This document shows, piece after piece, positions 9,085-17,466 of a stretch of 64,000 bases of DNA. Origin of the DNA: Methylobacterium radiodurans (GTDB lineage Bacteria > Pseudomonadota > Alphaproteobacteria > Rhizobiales > Beijerinckiaceae); NCBI RefSeq assembly GCF_003173735.1, contig NZ_CP029551.1, positions 1,913,501-1,977,500 on the forward strand, written 5' to 3'. The notes below the pieces were generated by a model that searched no databases, was not told the origin of the DNA, and saw only the letters and a list, made by a program, of their open reading frames with translations. Every line of letters starts with the position of its first letter. The first letter of the stretch is position 1. A program made the position numbers and the translations under genes.

Positions 9085-10602
9085 ATGGTGGCCCTTCGTG
9101 CTCCGCTGGATGCTGCCGGCAACCTTGATGCTCCGGTCGGCGCCCCCGGCCTGGATCCGGTGCCGCTCGTCGTCGATCTCGACGGGACGCTGCTGCGCAC
9201 GAACCTCATCCACGAGGGGATCCTCGCCCTGCTGCGCAGCGACGCCCTCGCGATCGTCCGGCTGCTCGGCTGGCTCCTCGCCGGGCGCGCCGCGCTCCGC
9301 CGCCGGGTCGTCGCGCATCCGGCCCTCGACCTCGCGACGGTGCCGGTCGACGAGGACCTCCTGGCCGACCTGGCGGCCCGGAAGGCCTCCGGGCGCATGA
9401 TCGTCCTGGCAACGGCGCTCGATCCCGCGGTCGCCCGCCGGGCGGCGCAGCGGTTCCCCATGGTCGACGGCGTAATCGCCGCGGGGGACGCGTCCGGCCC
9501 GGCGGCGGCCGCGCGGGCCACGCGCCTCGCCGAGCTGTTCCCGCAGGGCTTCGACTATGCGGGCTCCGCGGGCGCGGACATGCCCGTCTGGGCTGCCGCG
9601 CGCCGCGCCCTCGTGACGGGGGGGCGGCCGGCGATCGTGGAGGCCGTGCGCGCCCTCGGGCGGCCCGTGGACGAGATCGGCGCGAGCGCCAGGCCCTCGC
9701 GCCTCCGCGCGCTATTCAAGGGCCTGCGCCTGCACCAATGGGCGAAGAACGCGCTGGTCTTCGTGCCGCTCGTGCTCGGTGGTCGGGTCGGCGAGCCCGC
9801 CGCCTGGCTCGCGGCGCTCGGCGCCTTCCTGGCCCTGGGCCTGATCGCCTCCGCCACCTACCTCGTCAATGATCTCTGGGACCTCCCGCACGACCGGGCG
9901 CACTGGACGAAGCGCGACCGTCCGCTCGCGAGCGGACGTCTGCCGCTGGCCCTCGCGGTCCCCGCAATCGCCGCCGGACTGGCGCTCGGGCTCGGGCTCG
10001 CCACCTGGGTCGGTTCGGCGGTGCTGGCCGGCGTGCTCGCCTATCTGGCCCTCACCCTCGCGTACTCGCTCTCGCTGAAGCGGGTGCCGATGCTCGACGC
10101 CCTGATGCTCGGCAGCTTGTTCACGATGCGCCTCGTCATCGGTGTCGCCGCGGTCGCGGTGGCGTGGTCGCCCTGGCTTCTCACCTTCTCGATGTTCCTC
10201 TTCACCTCCCTGTCCTTCGCAAAGCGCCACACGGAGCTGCGCGGCGCGGTGAAGCGGATGCGTAGCGGCAAGCTCTCGGGTCGGGGCTACCACACGGCTG
10301 ACGAGCCGGTGGTGCTGGCCTTCGGCATCGCGGCCGGGCTCGCCAGCATCGTGATCTTCATCCTCTACCTCGCCAACGAGGCCTTTCGGCACGCGGTTCT
10401 GGCAGCCCCGTTCCTGCTCTGGAGCTTCCCGCCGATCCTGGCGCTGTTCATGAGCCGGGTCTGGCTGCTCGCGGGGCGGGACGAGCTCAACGACGACCCG
10501 GTGGCGTTCGCGATCCGCGACCGGGCGAGCCTGGGGCTCGCTGGCGCGGCGGGCCTGGCCTTCGCGCTCGCCGCCTTCGGCATCCCGGGCATCGCCGGAT
10601 GA
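9085..10602 (+). CDS. HAD-phosphatase / UbiA prenyltransferase fusion
   Basis: A 505-residue two-domain protein. Residues about 28-200 form an HAD-like domain with VVDLDGTLLRTN (Asp31 and Asp33) and a late Asp in GADMPVW. Residues about 215-505 are a polytopic UbiA-family prenyltransferase with the first Asp motif NDLWDLPHD (N262, D263, D266, D270) and a second region YSLSLKRVPMLD (327-338). HAD-UbiA fusions occur in bacterial envelope-glycan clusters and relate to decaprenylphosphoryl-ribose synthases, which join phosphoribosyl diphosphate to a polyprenyl phosphate; the HAD part could remove the phosphate. That pathway is an inference. It overlaps the GtrA gene by 4 bp, so it is in an operon. 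Confidence 0.8.
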   Translation: MVALRAPLDAAGNLDAPVGAPGLDPVPLVVDLDGTLLRTNLIHEGILALLRSDALAIVRLLGWLLAGRAALRRRVVAHPALDLATVPVDEDLLADLAARKASGRMIVLATALDPAVARRAAQRFPMVDGVIAAGDASGPAAAARATRLAELFPQGFDYAGSAGADMPVWAAARRALVTGGRPAIVEAVRALGRPVDEIGASARPSRLRALFKGLRLHQWAKNALVFVPLVLGGRVGEPAAWLAALGAFLALGLIASATYLVNDLWDLPHDRAHWTKRDRPLASGRLPLALAVPAIAAGLALGLGLATWVGSAVLAGVLAYLALTLAYSLSLKRVPMLDALMLGSLFTMRLVIGVAAVAVAWSPWLLTFSMFLFTSLSFAKRHTELRGAVKRMRSGKLSGRGYHTADEPVVLAFGIAAGLASIVIFILYLANEAFRHAVLAAPFLLWSFPPILALFMSRVWLLAGRDELNDDPVAFAIRDRASLGLAGAAGLAFALAAFGIPGIAG

Positions 10603-11042
10603 GCGGCCAGACGAGCGGCCGGATGATCGACCATCCCGTCATCCGCTTCCTGATCGCCGGCGGCTCGGCCGCCGCGATCAACTGGCTGGCGCGCCTCGCG
10701 CTCTCCCCGGTCCTGCCGTTCGGTGCGGCCCTGATCGTCGCCCAGGGCATCGGCTTGGTGGCGGGATTCTGGCTCTACCGCGCTTTCGTGTTCCGGGCCG
10801 CGGGCGGCTCCCTCCGGCGTCAGCTCCCCGCCTTCCTGGGCGTGAACGCGGCGAGCGCCGTCATCGTCCTGGCAGTGAGCCTCGCGGCCTCCGCGGCGCT
10901 CGTCCGAGGCCTCGGCCTCACCGTTCCGGTCGCGGAGGGGATCGGGCACGCCCTCGGCATCGGAGCCGGGGCGGTCGCGAACTACCTCGGCCACCGCTTC
11001 GTGACCTTCGCCGGGCTGGCGGACCTCGGTGCCGCCCGCTGA
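10599..11042 (+). CDS. GtrA family membrane protein
   Basis: A 147-residue protein with four hydrophobic segments and the GtrA pattern: an N-terminal RFLIAGGSAAAINWLARL, a conserved FWLYRAFVFR after the second helix, and a final ANYLGHRFVTF. GtrA proteins are thought to flip polyprenyl-phosphate sugars or act with glycosyltransferases that decorate surface glycans. The start overlaps the stop of the HAD-UbiA gene (ATGA), so translation is coupled. This supports a role in moving the lipid-linked sugar made by its neighbour. Confidence 0.85.
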   Translation: MSGQTSGRMIDHPVIRFLIAGGSAAAINWLARLALSPVLPFGAALIVAQGIGLVAGFWLYRAFVFRAAGGSLRRQLPAFLGVNAASAVIVLAVSLAASAALVRGLGLTVPVAEGIGHALGIGAGAVANYLGHRFVTFAGLADLGAAR

Positions 11043-11068
11043 CCTGCAGCTCCAGACGACGTGATCCG

Positions 11069-12853
11069 ATGACCCTCGATGCCTCGCTCGGCCTGCCCGC
11101 CGGCCGTCCCAGCCCCGTTCCGTGGAGCATGCGCGTGCGGGCGGGGCATGGCCTGCGCCGCGCCGCGCAGGGCCTGTGCAGCGATACCCTTGTCCTCTCG
11201 GCCGCCGGCGCTCTCGTCTCGGTGGCACTCACGGGCTTCGTGCTCGGCGCGTCGAACAACCTGTTCCACCTGCCGATCGTGGCGGGGTTGGCCGACGAGC
11301 CGCAATTCGGTGCGGACGCCTTCGTCCAGTCCCTGCGCTTCTTCGCCTCCGGGATCTGGCTGCTGCTGCGCGGCTCGGCCGCCCAGGTCGATCCCTACTG
11401 GCTGTTCCTCGCCCTTCACGTCCTGTCGCGGTTCCTTACGATCCTGGGGCTGCTGCTCTGTGCCGGGCAGCTCGGCATCCGCGGCCGGAACCAGAAGATC
11501 CTCTTCACCGCCCTGGTCTGCCTCGCGCCGATGCTGCGCGGCGTCTCCTATGCGGGCGCGGGCGGCCTGTTCCTGAACGTGTTCACGCATTCGGAGATCG
11601 CCAACGGCCTCTCCCTGCTGATGATCTGGTGCCTCGTCACGGGCCGGATCACGGCCGGCCTCGCGCTCAACGGGCTCGTCTTCTTCGTCAACGCCTTCGT
11701 GGCCGTGTGGAACGCCGTGCCGATCGCGCTGATCTGCGGCTACGGCCTGGCGACCGGCCGCCTCGACCGGGCCGGGCTGGTCCGCTCCGCCGCGCTCGGC
11801 CTCGCCCTCGCGGCCGTTCCGGTCCTTCCCGTCGTGCTCAACGTCCTGGCGAATCCGAGCTTCGGCCGGCCCGCGGGCTTCGACTACCCGACCTTCCTGC
11901 GCGACTTCTACCCGCACCACTTCCTGATCGGGGAGGTCCCCGCCGGGCAGCTCGTCTCGGTCGCGGCCCTGCTGCTTCTAGCCAATCTGAGCCTCTGGCG
12001 ACTGCGCTCCCGGTCCGCGCCGTTCCTCGCCGCCCTCTGGGGCTACATGGCGGTGTACGCTCTGGGCATGGTGGTGCCCCTGCTGACGAGCAGTCCGGCG
12101 GTCCTGAACCTGCACCTCCTGCGTGTCAGCACCGTCTTCCATCTTCTGGCGGCGCTCGGCAGCCTCGCCCTGCTGACCCGAATGCTGCACCGGCGCATGC
12201 CGCTCCATGCGCGAGCGACGGCCCTGCTGCTGTTCTGCCTCCTCTGCACCCTGCGGCCGCTCACCCTTCTGGCACCGCTCCTGCTCCTGCCACGCCGTCC
12301 CCCGCGCCTTTGGCTGGATCTCTTCCGGCGTCGGGTTCCGGCGCGGGCGGCCGGGGCCGCCGGCCTCGCGGCGCTCGCCTGCGCGGCGGCCTTGATCGGC
12401 GGGCTGACGCTGAAGGGCTGGGCCCACAACCGACGTGTGGCGCAGGTCGCCGCGGAATGGGAGGCGCTCGGCCGCTGGGCCCGGAGCGGGACGGCGCCGG
12501 ATGCGATCTTCCTGGTTCCCGTCATCGGCGCGCCGGACCTCGCCGAGGTCCTGCGGGACGTGCCGCGGGAGATTCAGGAAGCCGGAACATCGCGCTTCGA
12601 ATACGCGTCGCACCGGCGGGTCTGGGTCGATTTCGGCCGCGGCGCCGCCGTGATGTGGCACCCCGGCTACCATGCCGAGTGGCGGAGCCGGACGCGGGCG
12701 GTAGCGGCCCTCCGCACGCTTCCGGAGCGCAGGGCCTACGCCACGGCGAACGGCATAGCCTATGTGGTCGAGCGCTGCGCCGGGGAGAGCCCGCCGGATA
12801 TCCTGTTTCGGACCCGGAGCTTCTGCATCCTTCCGGGCGCCGGCTCCGGCTGA
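11069..12853 (+). CDS. Large polytopic membrane protein, GT-C-like, unknown
   Basis: A 594-residue protein with about ten hydrophobic helices between residues 40 and 450, then a soluble periplasmic-type tail of about 140 residues containing DAIFLVPVIG, FEYASHRRVWVDF and ATANGIAYVVER. Helices followed by a C-terminal globular domain, in a cluster with a UbiA enzyme and GtrA, resemble lipid-linked-sugar glycosyltransferases (GT-C). I cannot point to a firm catalytic Asp motif in the first loop. It follows gtrA after 26 bp and completes the three-gene cluster. The family is not securely recognised. Confidence 0.6.
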   Translation: MTLDASLGLPAGRPSPVPWSMRVRAGHGLRRAAQGLCSDTLVLSAAGALVSVALTGFVLGASNNLFHLPIVAGLADEPQFGADAFVQSLRFFASGIWLLLRGSAAQVDPYWLFLALHVLSRFLTILGLLLCAGQLGIRGRNQKILFTALVCLAPMLRGVSYAGAGGLFLNVFTHSEIANGLSLLMIWCLVTGRITAGLALNGLVFFVNAFVAVWNAVPIALICGYGLATGRLDRAGLVRSAALGLALAAVPVLPVVLNVLANPSFGRPAGFDYPTFLRDFYPHHFLIGEVPAGQLVSVAALLLLANLSLWRLRSRSAPFLAALWGYMAVYALGMVVPLLTSSPAVLNLHLLRVSTVFHLLAALGSLALLTRMLHRRMPLHARATALLLFCLLCTLRPLTLLAPLLLLPRRPPRLWLDLFRRRVPARAAGAAGLAALACAAALIGGLTLKGWAHNRRVAQVAAEWEALGRWARSGTAPDAIFLVPVIGAPDLAEVLRDVPREIQEAGTSRFEYASHRRVWVDFGRGAAVMWHPGYHAEWRSRTRAVAALRTLPERRAYATANGIAYVVERCAGESPPDILFRTRSFCILPGAGSG

Positions 12854-12877
12854 GCGCCGGAGGCCCTACCGGGAAGA

Positions 12878-12898
12878 GCGGACGGACCGGCCGTCCGC
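12878..12898. terminator. Hairpin between convergent genes
   Basis: GCGGACGG and CCGTCCGC form an 8-bp stem with a 5-nt loop in the 107-bp gap between the convergent membrane-protein gene and the small gene at 12961. There is no T-run. It could act as a bidirectional terminator. Confidence 0.45.
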
Positions 12899-12960
12899 AC
12901 TCCGCGCCCGGATGGCCGCGGGGCAGGCCCCGGCGGTGCCGATAGGGCCTGCGACGGCGA

Positions 12961-13149
12961 TCAGGCCGCGTCGCCGTCGTCCGCGTCGAGGATGGCTTCC
13001 AGATCCCCGACCAGCGCGTCCAGCTGGTCCGGCTTGGCCTTGAGCTTGAGCTTCGTGCCGTCCTCCGCCTCGACCGCGATCTCGACATGGTCGTCCACGC
13101 GCGCGGCAAGTGCTTCCTTGATGGTGTAGGTCGTCACGTCCTTGGCCAT
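12961..13149 (-). CDS. Small conserved acidic protein (62 aa)
   Basis: A 62-residue soluble protein, MAKDVTTYTIKEALAA..., rich in Asp and Glu with a beta-strand-like centre (HVEIAVEAEDGTKLKLKAK) and an acidic C-terminal helix ending DADDGDAA. Codon use fits the core genome and a GAGGACGG element precedes the ATG. It resembles short conserved hypothetical proteins of Methylobacterium, but I know no function. It is monocistronic, just ahead of the tRNA-Arg region on the opposite strand. Confidence 0.6.
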   Translation of the reverse strand: MAKDVTTYTIKEALAARVDDHVEIAVEAEDGTKLKLKAKPDQLDALVGDLEAILDADDGDAA

Positions 13150-13538
13150 GAAGCCGTCCTCTGCTGGGGCTGACGGCTTGGCAAGAGAGGGGGCGCACCG
13201 ATGGTTCCGGGTCGGCGCGCGCCGGGCTCGTCATCGAGGCCGTCGGTCGAACGCGACGCGCGCGAGACGGTCTTTCCGATCGTGCGGGGCGGCGTGCGCC
13301 TGCTCGACGGCTCCCGGCTCGAACGGCTCGTTGCACGCCTCATCATCGGTCCGGCCCATGGTGGCGGGCGTCGACAGGGCCCGGATGCGGTTTCCTCACC
13401 CACCCGCCCGACCCACCGCCCGCCCTTGTGGGGAACGGCATCGACCCGGGCTGCGAAAAGGGGCTTGCCAAGCCGGAACCGACACCTTAGACACCCGCTC
13501 ACGGCCGGGGCGGCACACATGCCAGCCCGGTACGCTAG
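13150..13538. other. Intergenic before tRNA-Arg
   Basis: About 390 bp with no supported gene. The minus-strand frame running through it and the tRNA (FEPLTPRFVVW...) is the classic spurious translation of an antisense tRNA-Arg. The promoter of the tRNA must lie here. Confidence 0.5.
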
Positions 13539-13615
13539 GCGCCCGTAGCTCAGCTGGATAGAGCACCAGACTACGAATCTGGGGGTCAGAGGTTCGAATC
13601 CTTTCGGGCGCGCCA
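13539..13615 (+). tRNA. tRNA-Arg (ACG)
   Basis: A 77-nt cloverleaf: acceptor GCGCCCG/CGGGCGC with encoded CCA, D-arm GCTC...GAGC, anticodon stem CCAGA/TCTGG around CTACGAA (anticodon ACG), and T-arm GGTTCGAATCC. Its last 16 bases are repeated at 22347-22362, so the gene served as the attachment site of the element that follows and was restored by it. Confidence 0.97.
13600..13615 (+). repeat. att repeat at the 3' end of tRNA-Arg
   Basis: CCTTTCGGGCGCGCCA, the last 16 bases of tRNA-Arg, recurs exactly at 22347-22362. Flanking bases differ on both sides, so the match is exactly 16 bp. This is the normal arrangement for a tyrosine-integrase element. Confidence 0.85.
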
Positions 13616-13692
13616 TCACTACGCTAAGCCATTGCTTGGCCTGAAATTCCCCTTAGATCAGTGCCTTACGCGACCGCCGGTCCTGCAAACCG

Positions 13693-15461
13693 GTGATGCA
13701 AAACGCTATGGCACGCATGGCTTACCGAACCACGGATCGGAACGGCACGCTCTATTTCCGTAGGGTCATCCCCGCGGAGCTGCGGCCCTTCATGCCAGCC
13801 CCGTGGACGGGCAAGGCGAACTGGACCAAGAGCCTCGGGACGAAGGAAGCGCGAAAGGCCGTCCAGCCCTACGCCCGCTGCCTGAGCGACTGCGAGGCGG
13901 ACTTTACGGCGGCCGAGCGAGCCAAGCGCGGCGAGAAACCGATAGCTGCCTCTCACCGCCGATCCGCCATGCCGCCCCTTGAGGAGATCGAGGCGGACGT
14001 GCTGGCCGAGCTTCTGGCCGCCGACGATGCGGCTCGGACCGATGGCGACGCCCGCAAGCAGCTTCAGACCGCTGAGGAGAGGGCGTGCCTTCCGCACCTT
14101 GAGGCCATCGCGCTCGGCGGCCGGTGGATGGAAGAGGACTTCTTTGAGGGCTACGGCGAGGAACTGGAGCTGCTGCACGGCGACTACGCCAGAGCGCTCG
14201 CGCGGCAGAACCCTCAGGCCGTGGATGCGGAGTGCCGAGCCTTCCTCCGCCGCCGTGGCCTCCCGATTGAGCCGGACTCGGGCGACTACCGCGAGGCGGC
14301 CTTAGCGGTCTTGCGGGCCCATGTGCGGGCCTACGAGGCGAAGCTGGAGCGTCACCGCGGTAAGGTCATCGCCACGCCAGCACCGCGCCGGGGGAGGGGC
14401 CCAACGCTCTCCGAGGCGTACGCCGCCTGGAGGTCCGGGAGCGGCGCACGGGGCAGCAAGAAGCCGGGCGAGCGGACGCTGCTTGAGGCGGACTATGCTG
14501 TGCGGCGCCTCACGGAATGGCACGGTGACATCCGCCTGGGCGACCTCACGCGGGAGAAGGCGCGGGACTTCAGGGACAATCTCGCTCGGGTGCCCACGCG
14601 GCTGCCCGGCGACCTGAAGCGCCTGCCGATGCGTGATCTCCTCAAGCGAGACCTCGGCGCTTACGCCCCGCAGCACGCGGCCACGATCAACAAGACCCTC
14701 AACATCCTCGCCGCCATCGCCAACCACGCGGAGGCAGCAGGGAGCCTGGACGGGGTGCCAGACTTCAAGAATCCCTTCGGCAAGGGCACCAAGCTGGTGG
14801 TGGATGCGAGGGCGGAGGAGAAGCGGCAATCGTTCAGTCCTGGGGACCTGAAGGCCATCTTCGGGACGGGGGTTTACCAGAGCGGCGAGCGACCACGCGG
14901 TGGCGGCGGTGAGGCGGCCTTCTGGCTCCCACTCCTGGCTCTGCTCTCAGGCGCCCGCCAAGGCGAGCTGGCGCAGCTCCGCATCATGGACCTGGCTCAG
15001 GACCGGGAGGTGGGGGTCTGGCTCCTCGACATCAGCACGGCGGGCGGCCGGAGCATCAAAACCGCCTCCTCGCGCCGGAAGATCCCGGTGCACCCTGAGC
15101 TGGAGCGCATCGGCCTCCTCCGCTACCGGCAATCCCTTTTGGACAGCGGAGCCAAGCCCGATGCCTCTCTCTGGCCGCACGTCGAGGCCGACAGAACGGG
15201 CCATGGTCGAAATGGTTCAACCGATACCTGCGCGACAAGGCAGGCATTGAGGACCGCACCAAGGTGTTCCACTCCTTCCGGCACAGCTTCAAGGAGCTAG
15301 CGCGGGCGGCACGCCTCGGGGAGGACGTGCACGATGCCCTCACCGGGCACACAGGCGGGGGCGTGGGTCGCAAATACGGCGGGTTCGGCTTGAAGGTGCT
15401 CGCGGAGGAGCTGGCACGGATTGAGGCGCCGGCCGCGGTACGGGGCCTGAGGTGGGGATAG
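13693..15461 (+). pseudogene. Site-specific integrase with an N-terminal DUF6538-like domain, frameshifted
   Basis: The first frame (13693 to about 15200) encodes a DUF6538-type start (YLYFRRxIP-like: TLYFRRVIPAELRPFM), a core-binding domain, and the first catalytic Arg in LLSGARQGELAQL. After DASLWPHVEAD the frame fails. Reading resumes one frame lower from about 15204 as WSKWFNRYLRDKAG, then HSFRHSFKELAR (His-x-x-Arg box), LTGHTGGGVGRKYGG (second His and likely Tyr nucleophile), ending at 15461. The phase change fits loss of one base near 15200. Restoring it gives a protein of about 588 residues, a normal length. It is either a true inactivating mutation or a sequencing error. Confidence 0.85.
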
Positions 15462-15496
15462 TCGCACACAACGGTGCATCTCGGCCACCATGAGCA

Positions 15497-16192
15497 TCAA
15501 GGCGTGAGAATAGCAGCCTTTAAGGATTTCGGCAAAGAGTCGAGCACGAAATCCTTGTGGGAGTGATGCAGAGGACGCAGTTTTTCTGCGTACATCACAA
15601 ACATAATGCGATTCATACGTTGAGCAACAGCTTTGATTTCGGCGCTTAGACTTTCGTGCTCTGCTTCCTCGAAGCGAGATACACTTTCTAGAGGCACTCG
15701 CAGCGCCAACTTTCCTTCCTCTGCAGCATGCGCATAGGAGCACAAATGGGAGTATGCCTGAATGAGATGGTTTAGATCGGCTTTTGCGGGAGCACCTTCG
15801 GCGCCGAGCTTGGAGGACCGCACCAATGTTATAAGTTCATATGTAAACTTAGTCCCTGACGCTAGGAAGCCCTGCTCGTGCGCCACTGTTCTGAGCATAT
15901 TCTCAATCGCACTGCGCAGCATCATGCGGGATGGTTTGTACATGCCCAACAGTAGCAGGACTTGGCACGCGGCTAAGTCTGAAAGCAGTTCACGAAACTG
16001 TAGAGCCGCCTGCGCATCGATTGCGGGCTTACGGGGGCGGCTTATCGCTTCGTTCCAGATAAGTAACGCATGTATGTATTTATAAGCTTGGGAAAATAAT
16101 TGCTTTCGCCCAGCATCATCCAGCACATCTCTAAACGAAATGCCCTTGATGAAAGCGTGAATGTCGGCAACACCCTCAGATTGTGCGCTCAT
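15497..16192 (-). CDS. Unknown helical protein (231 aa)
   Basis: A 231-residue soluble, mostly helical protein in AT-richer DNA. Recognisable points are a Leu-rich helical core (LLSDLAACQVLLLLGMYK), then SRMMLRSAIENMLRTVAHEQGF, and later SYAHAAEEGK. The LRSAIEN-like helix followed by a distant Ser-Tyr-x-His recalls uncharacterised cargo proteins of integrative elements, some of them HEPN-like, but no R-x4-6-H motif is present. The ATG follows a modest purine-rich site. It faces the integrase tail-to-tail and is accessory cargo of the tRNA-Arg element. No function can be assigned. Confidence 0.55.
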   Translation of the reverse strand: MSAQSEGVADIHAFIKGISFRDVLDDAGRKQLFSQAYKYIHALLIWNEAISRPRKPAIDAQAALQFRELLSDLAACQVLLLLGMYKPSRMMLRSAIENMLRTVAHEQGFLASGTKFTYELITLVRSSKLGAEGAPAKADLNHLIQAYSHLCSYAHAAEEGKLALRVPLESVSRFEEAEHESLSAEIKAVAQRMNRIMFVMYAEKLRPLHHSHKDFVLDSLPKSLKAAILTP

Positions 16193-16261
16193 GATTCTTG
16201 CGCGAGCAAATCTTGAATAACCTTGACCTGACCGGTATTTTGGACCGAGCCAATTGAGAGG

Positions 16262-17131
16262 CTACTGCATGGCCGCTGCCATGGGTAGCCGGAAGGCCAG
16301 ATCAGGGAAGCTGACAGGCGCGGGCGGCCGGTAGCCCAGGGACGAGTGCGGCCGGACGCGGTTGTAAGTGTTTTGCCACAGCCCGATCACGATCTGCGCT
16401 TCTCTCAATGAGTAGAAGATTTCCTGCCGTAGGCACTCATCGCGCAGCTTGCCGTTGAAGCTCTCACAGTACCCGTTCTCCCACGGCGAGCCGGGCGCAA
16501 TGTACTGGATCTGGCAGCCTGCCTTGGCGACCCACTTGCGCAATGCCTTCGCGATCATCTCCGGACCATTGTCGCAACGGATGTGTTCCGGGATGCCGTG
16601 CAGGCACATCGCGTCGGCCAGCGCCTCGATCACGCCCAGGCTGTTGATGCGCCGAGCCACCTTCAGCGCCAGGCACGCCCGGCTGTGCTCATCGATCAGC
16701 GTCAGGATGCGCAAGCTCCGCCCGTCGTGGGTCTGAGCCTGCACGAAGTCGAAGCTCCAGACGTGATTGCGGCGGAGCGGCCGTAGGCGCACGCAGGACC
16801 CGTCGTTCAGCCAGAGGCGGCTGCGCGGGCGGTGCTTCTGCGGGACCTTCAGCCCCTCACGACGCCAGATACGCTGAACCCGATCTTTGCCCACCTGCCA
16901 GCCCGCTGCCTGCAGCAGGGCGGTGACGCGGCGGTAGCCATAGCGCCCGTACTCGGATGCCAGGGCGACGATGGCGCGGGTCAGCCCATCCTCGTCGGCC
17001 AACACGGTGGGCACGTAGCGCTGCGTGCCCCGATGCTGGCCGACGATCCGGCAGGCGTGACGTTCCGAGAGGCCGTACTTCTCTTGGATGCCGTCAACCG
17101 CCTGCCGGCGTCGCTCGGGGGCTACAAGTTT
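16262..17131 (-). CDS. IS3-family transposase OrfB (integrase domain)
   Basis: The DDE transposase of the IS. An HTH_21-like segment (YGRYGYRRVTALL) is followed by an rve integrase core: D in VWSFDFVQA, D in HIRCDNGPEM and E in ENGYCESFNGKLRDE. The end NTYNRVRPHSSLGYRPPAPV is typical of the IS3/IS407 group. It is entered by -1 frameshifting from OrfA at 17128-17134; a separate in-frame start exists at 17014. The reading frame looks intact, so the element may still be active. Confidence 0.9.
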   Translation of the reverse strand, partial: KLVAPERRRQAVDGIQEKYGLSERHACRIVGQHRGTQRYVPTVLADEDGLTRAIVALASEYGRYGYRRVTALLQAAGWQVGKDRVQRIWRREGLKVPQKHRPRSRLWLNDGSCVRLRPLRRNHVWSFDFVQAQTHDGRSLRILTLIDEHSRACLALKVARRINSLGVIEALADAMCLHGIPEHIRCDNGPEMIAKALRKWVAKAGCQIQYIAPGSPWENGYCESFNGKLRDECLRQEIFYSLREAQIVIGLWQNTYNRVRPHSSLGYRPPAPVSFPDLAFRLPMAAAMQ

Positions 17132-17403
17132 CCCGCCGCGACGTCCGCCAACACCTGCTTCTCCAAGGACAGGTCGGCCACAAGCCGCCGCAACCGAGCG
17201 TTCTCGCGCTCCAGATCCTTCATCTTCCGCGCCTGATCGACCTGCAGGCCGCCGTACTCTTTGCGCCAGCGGTAGTAGCTTTGCTCAGAGATCTCTGCCT
17301 CCTTGCACGCTAGCGCTAAGTTCTTGCCCTGCGCCGTCTGCACCTCGATCTGGCGCAGCTTCAGCACCACCTGCTCCGCGCTCGTCTTCTGTCCTCGTCG
17401 CAT
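17122..17403 (-). CDS. IS3-family transposase OrfA
   Basis: A 93-residue HTH_8-type OrfA: SAEQVVLKLRQIEVQTAQGKN, then the helix-turn-helix CKEAEISEQSYYRWRKEYGG, and a leucine-zipper-like coiled coil MKDLERENARLRRLVADLSLEKQVL. It binds the IS ends and provides the N-terminus of the OrfAB fusion transposase. The stop at 17122 lies four codons past a GGGAAAC slippery heptamer. Confidence 0.92.
   Translation of the reverse strand: MRRGQKTSAEQVVLKLRQIEVQTAQGKNLALACKEAEISEQSYYRWRKEYGGLQVDQARKMKDLERENARLRRLVADLSLEKQVLADVAAGNL
17128..17134 (-). promoter_or_regulatory. Programmed -1 frameshift heptamer of the IS
   Basis: On the coding strand G-GGA-AAC is in the OrfA phase, a canonical X-XXY-YYZ slip site just before the OrfA stop. 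Slipping back one base leads directly into the OrfB frame (KLVAPERR...), which explains how OrfAB is made. Confidence 0.7.
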
Positions 17404-17466
17404 GTCCGACTCCTTCGGTCCTGGCTGATCCTCTCAATCAGCTCGGTCCAAAGCCAGCCGGTCACG

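Noticed and set aside
13134..13619. Minus-strand 161-codon frame starting MMARPKGFEPLTPRF
   Set aside because: It is the well-known spurious translation antisense to tRNA-Arg; it has no independent coding features and spans a tRNA.
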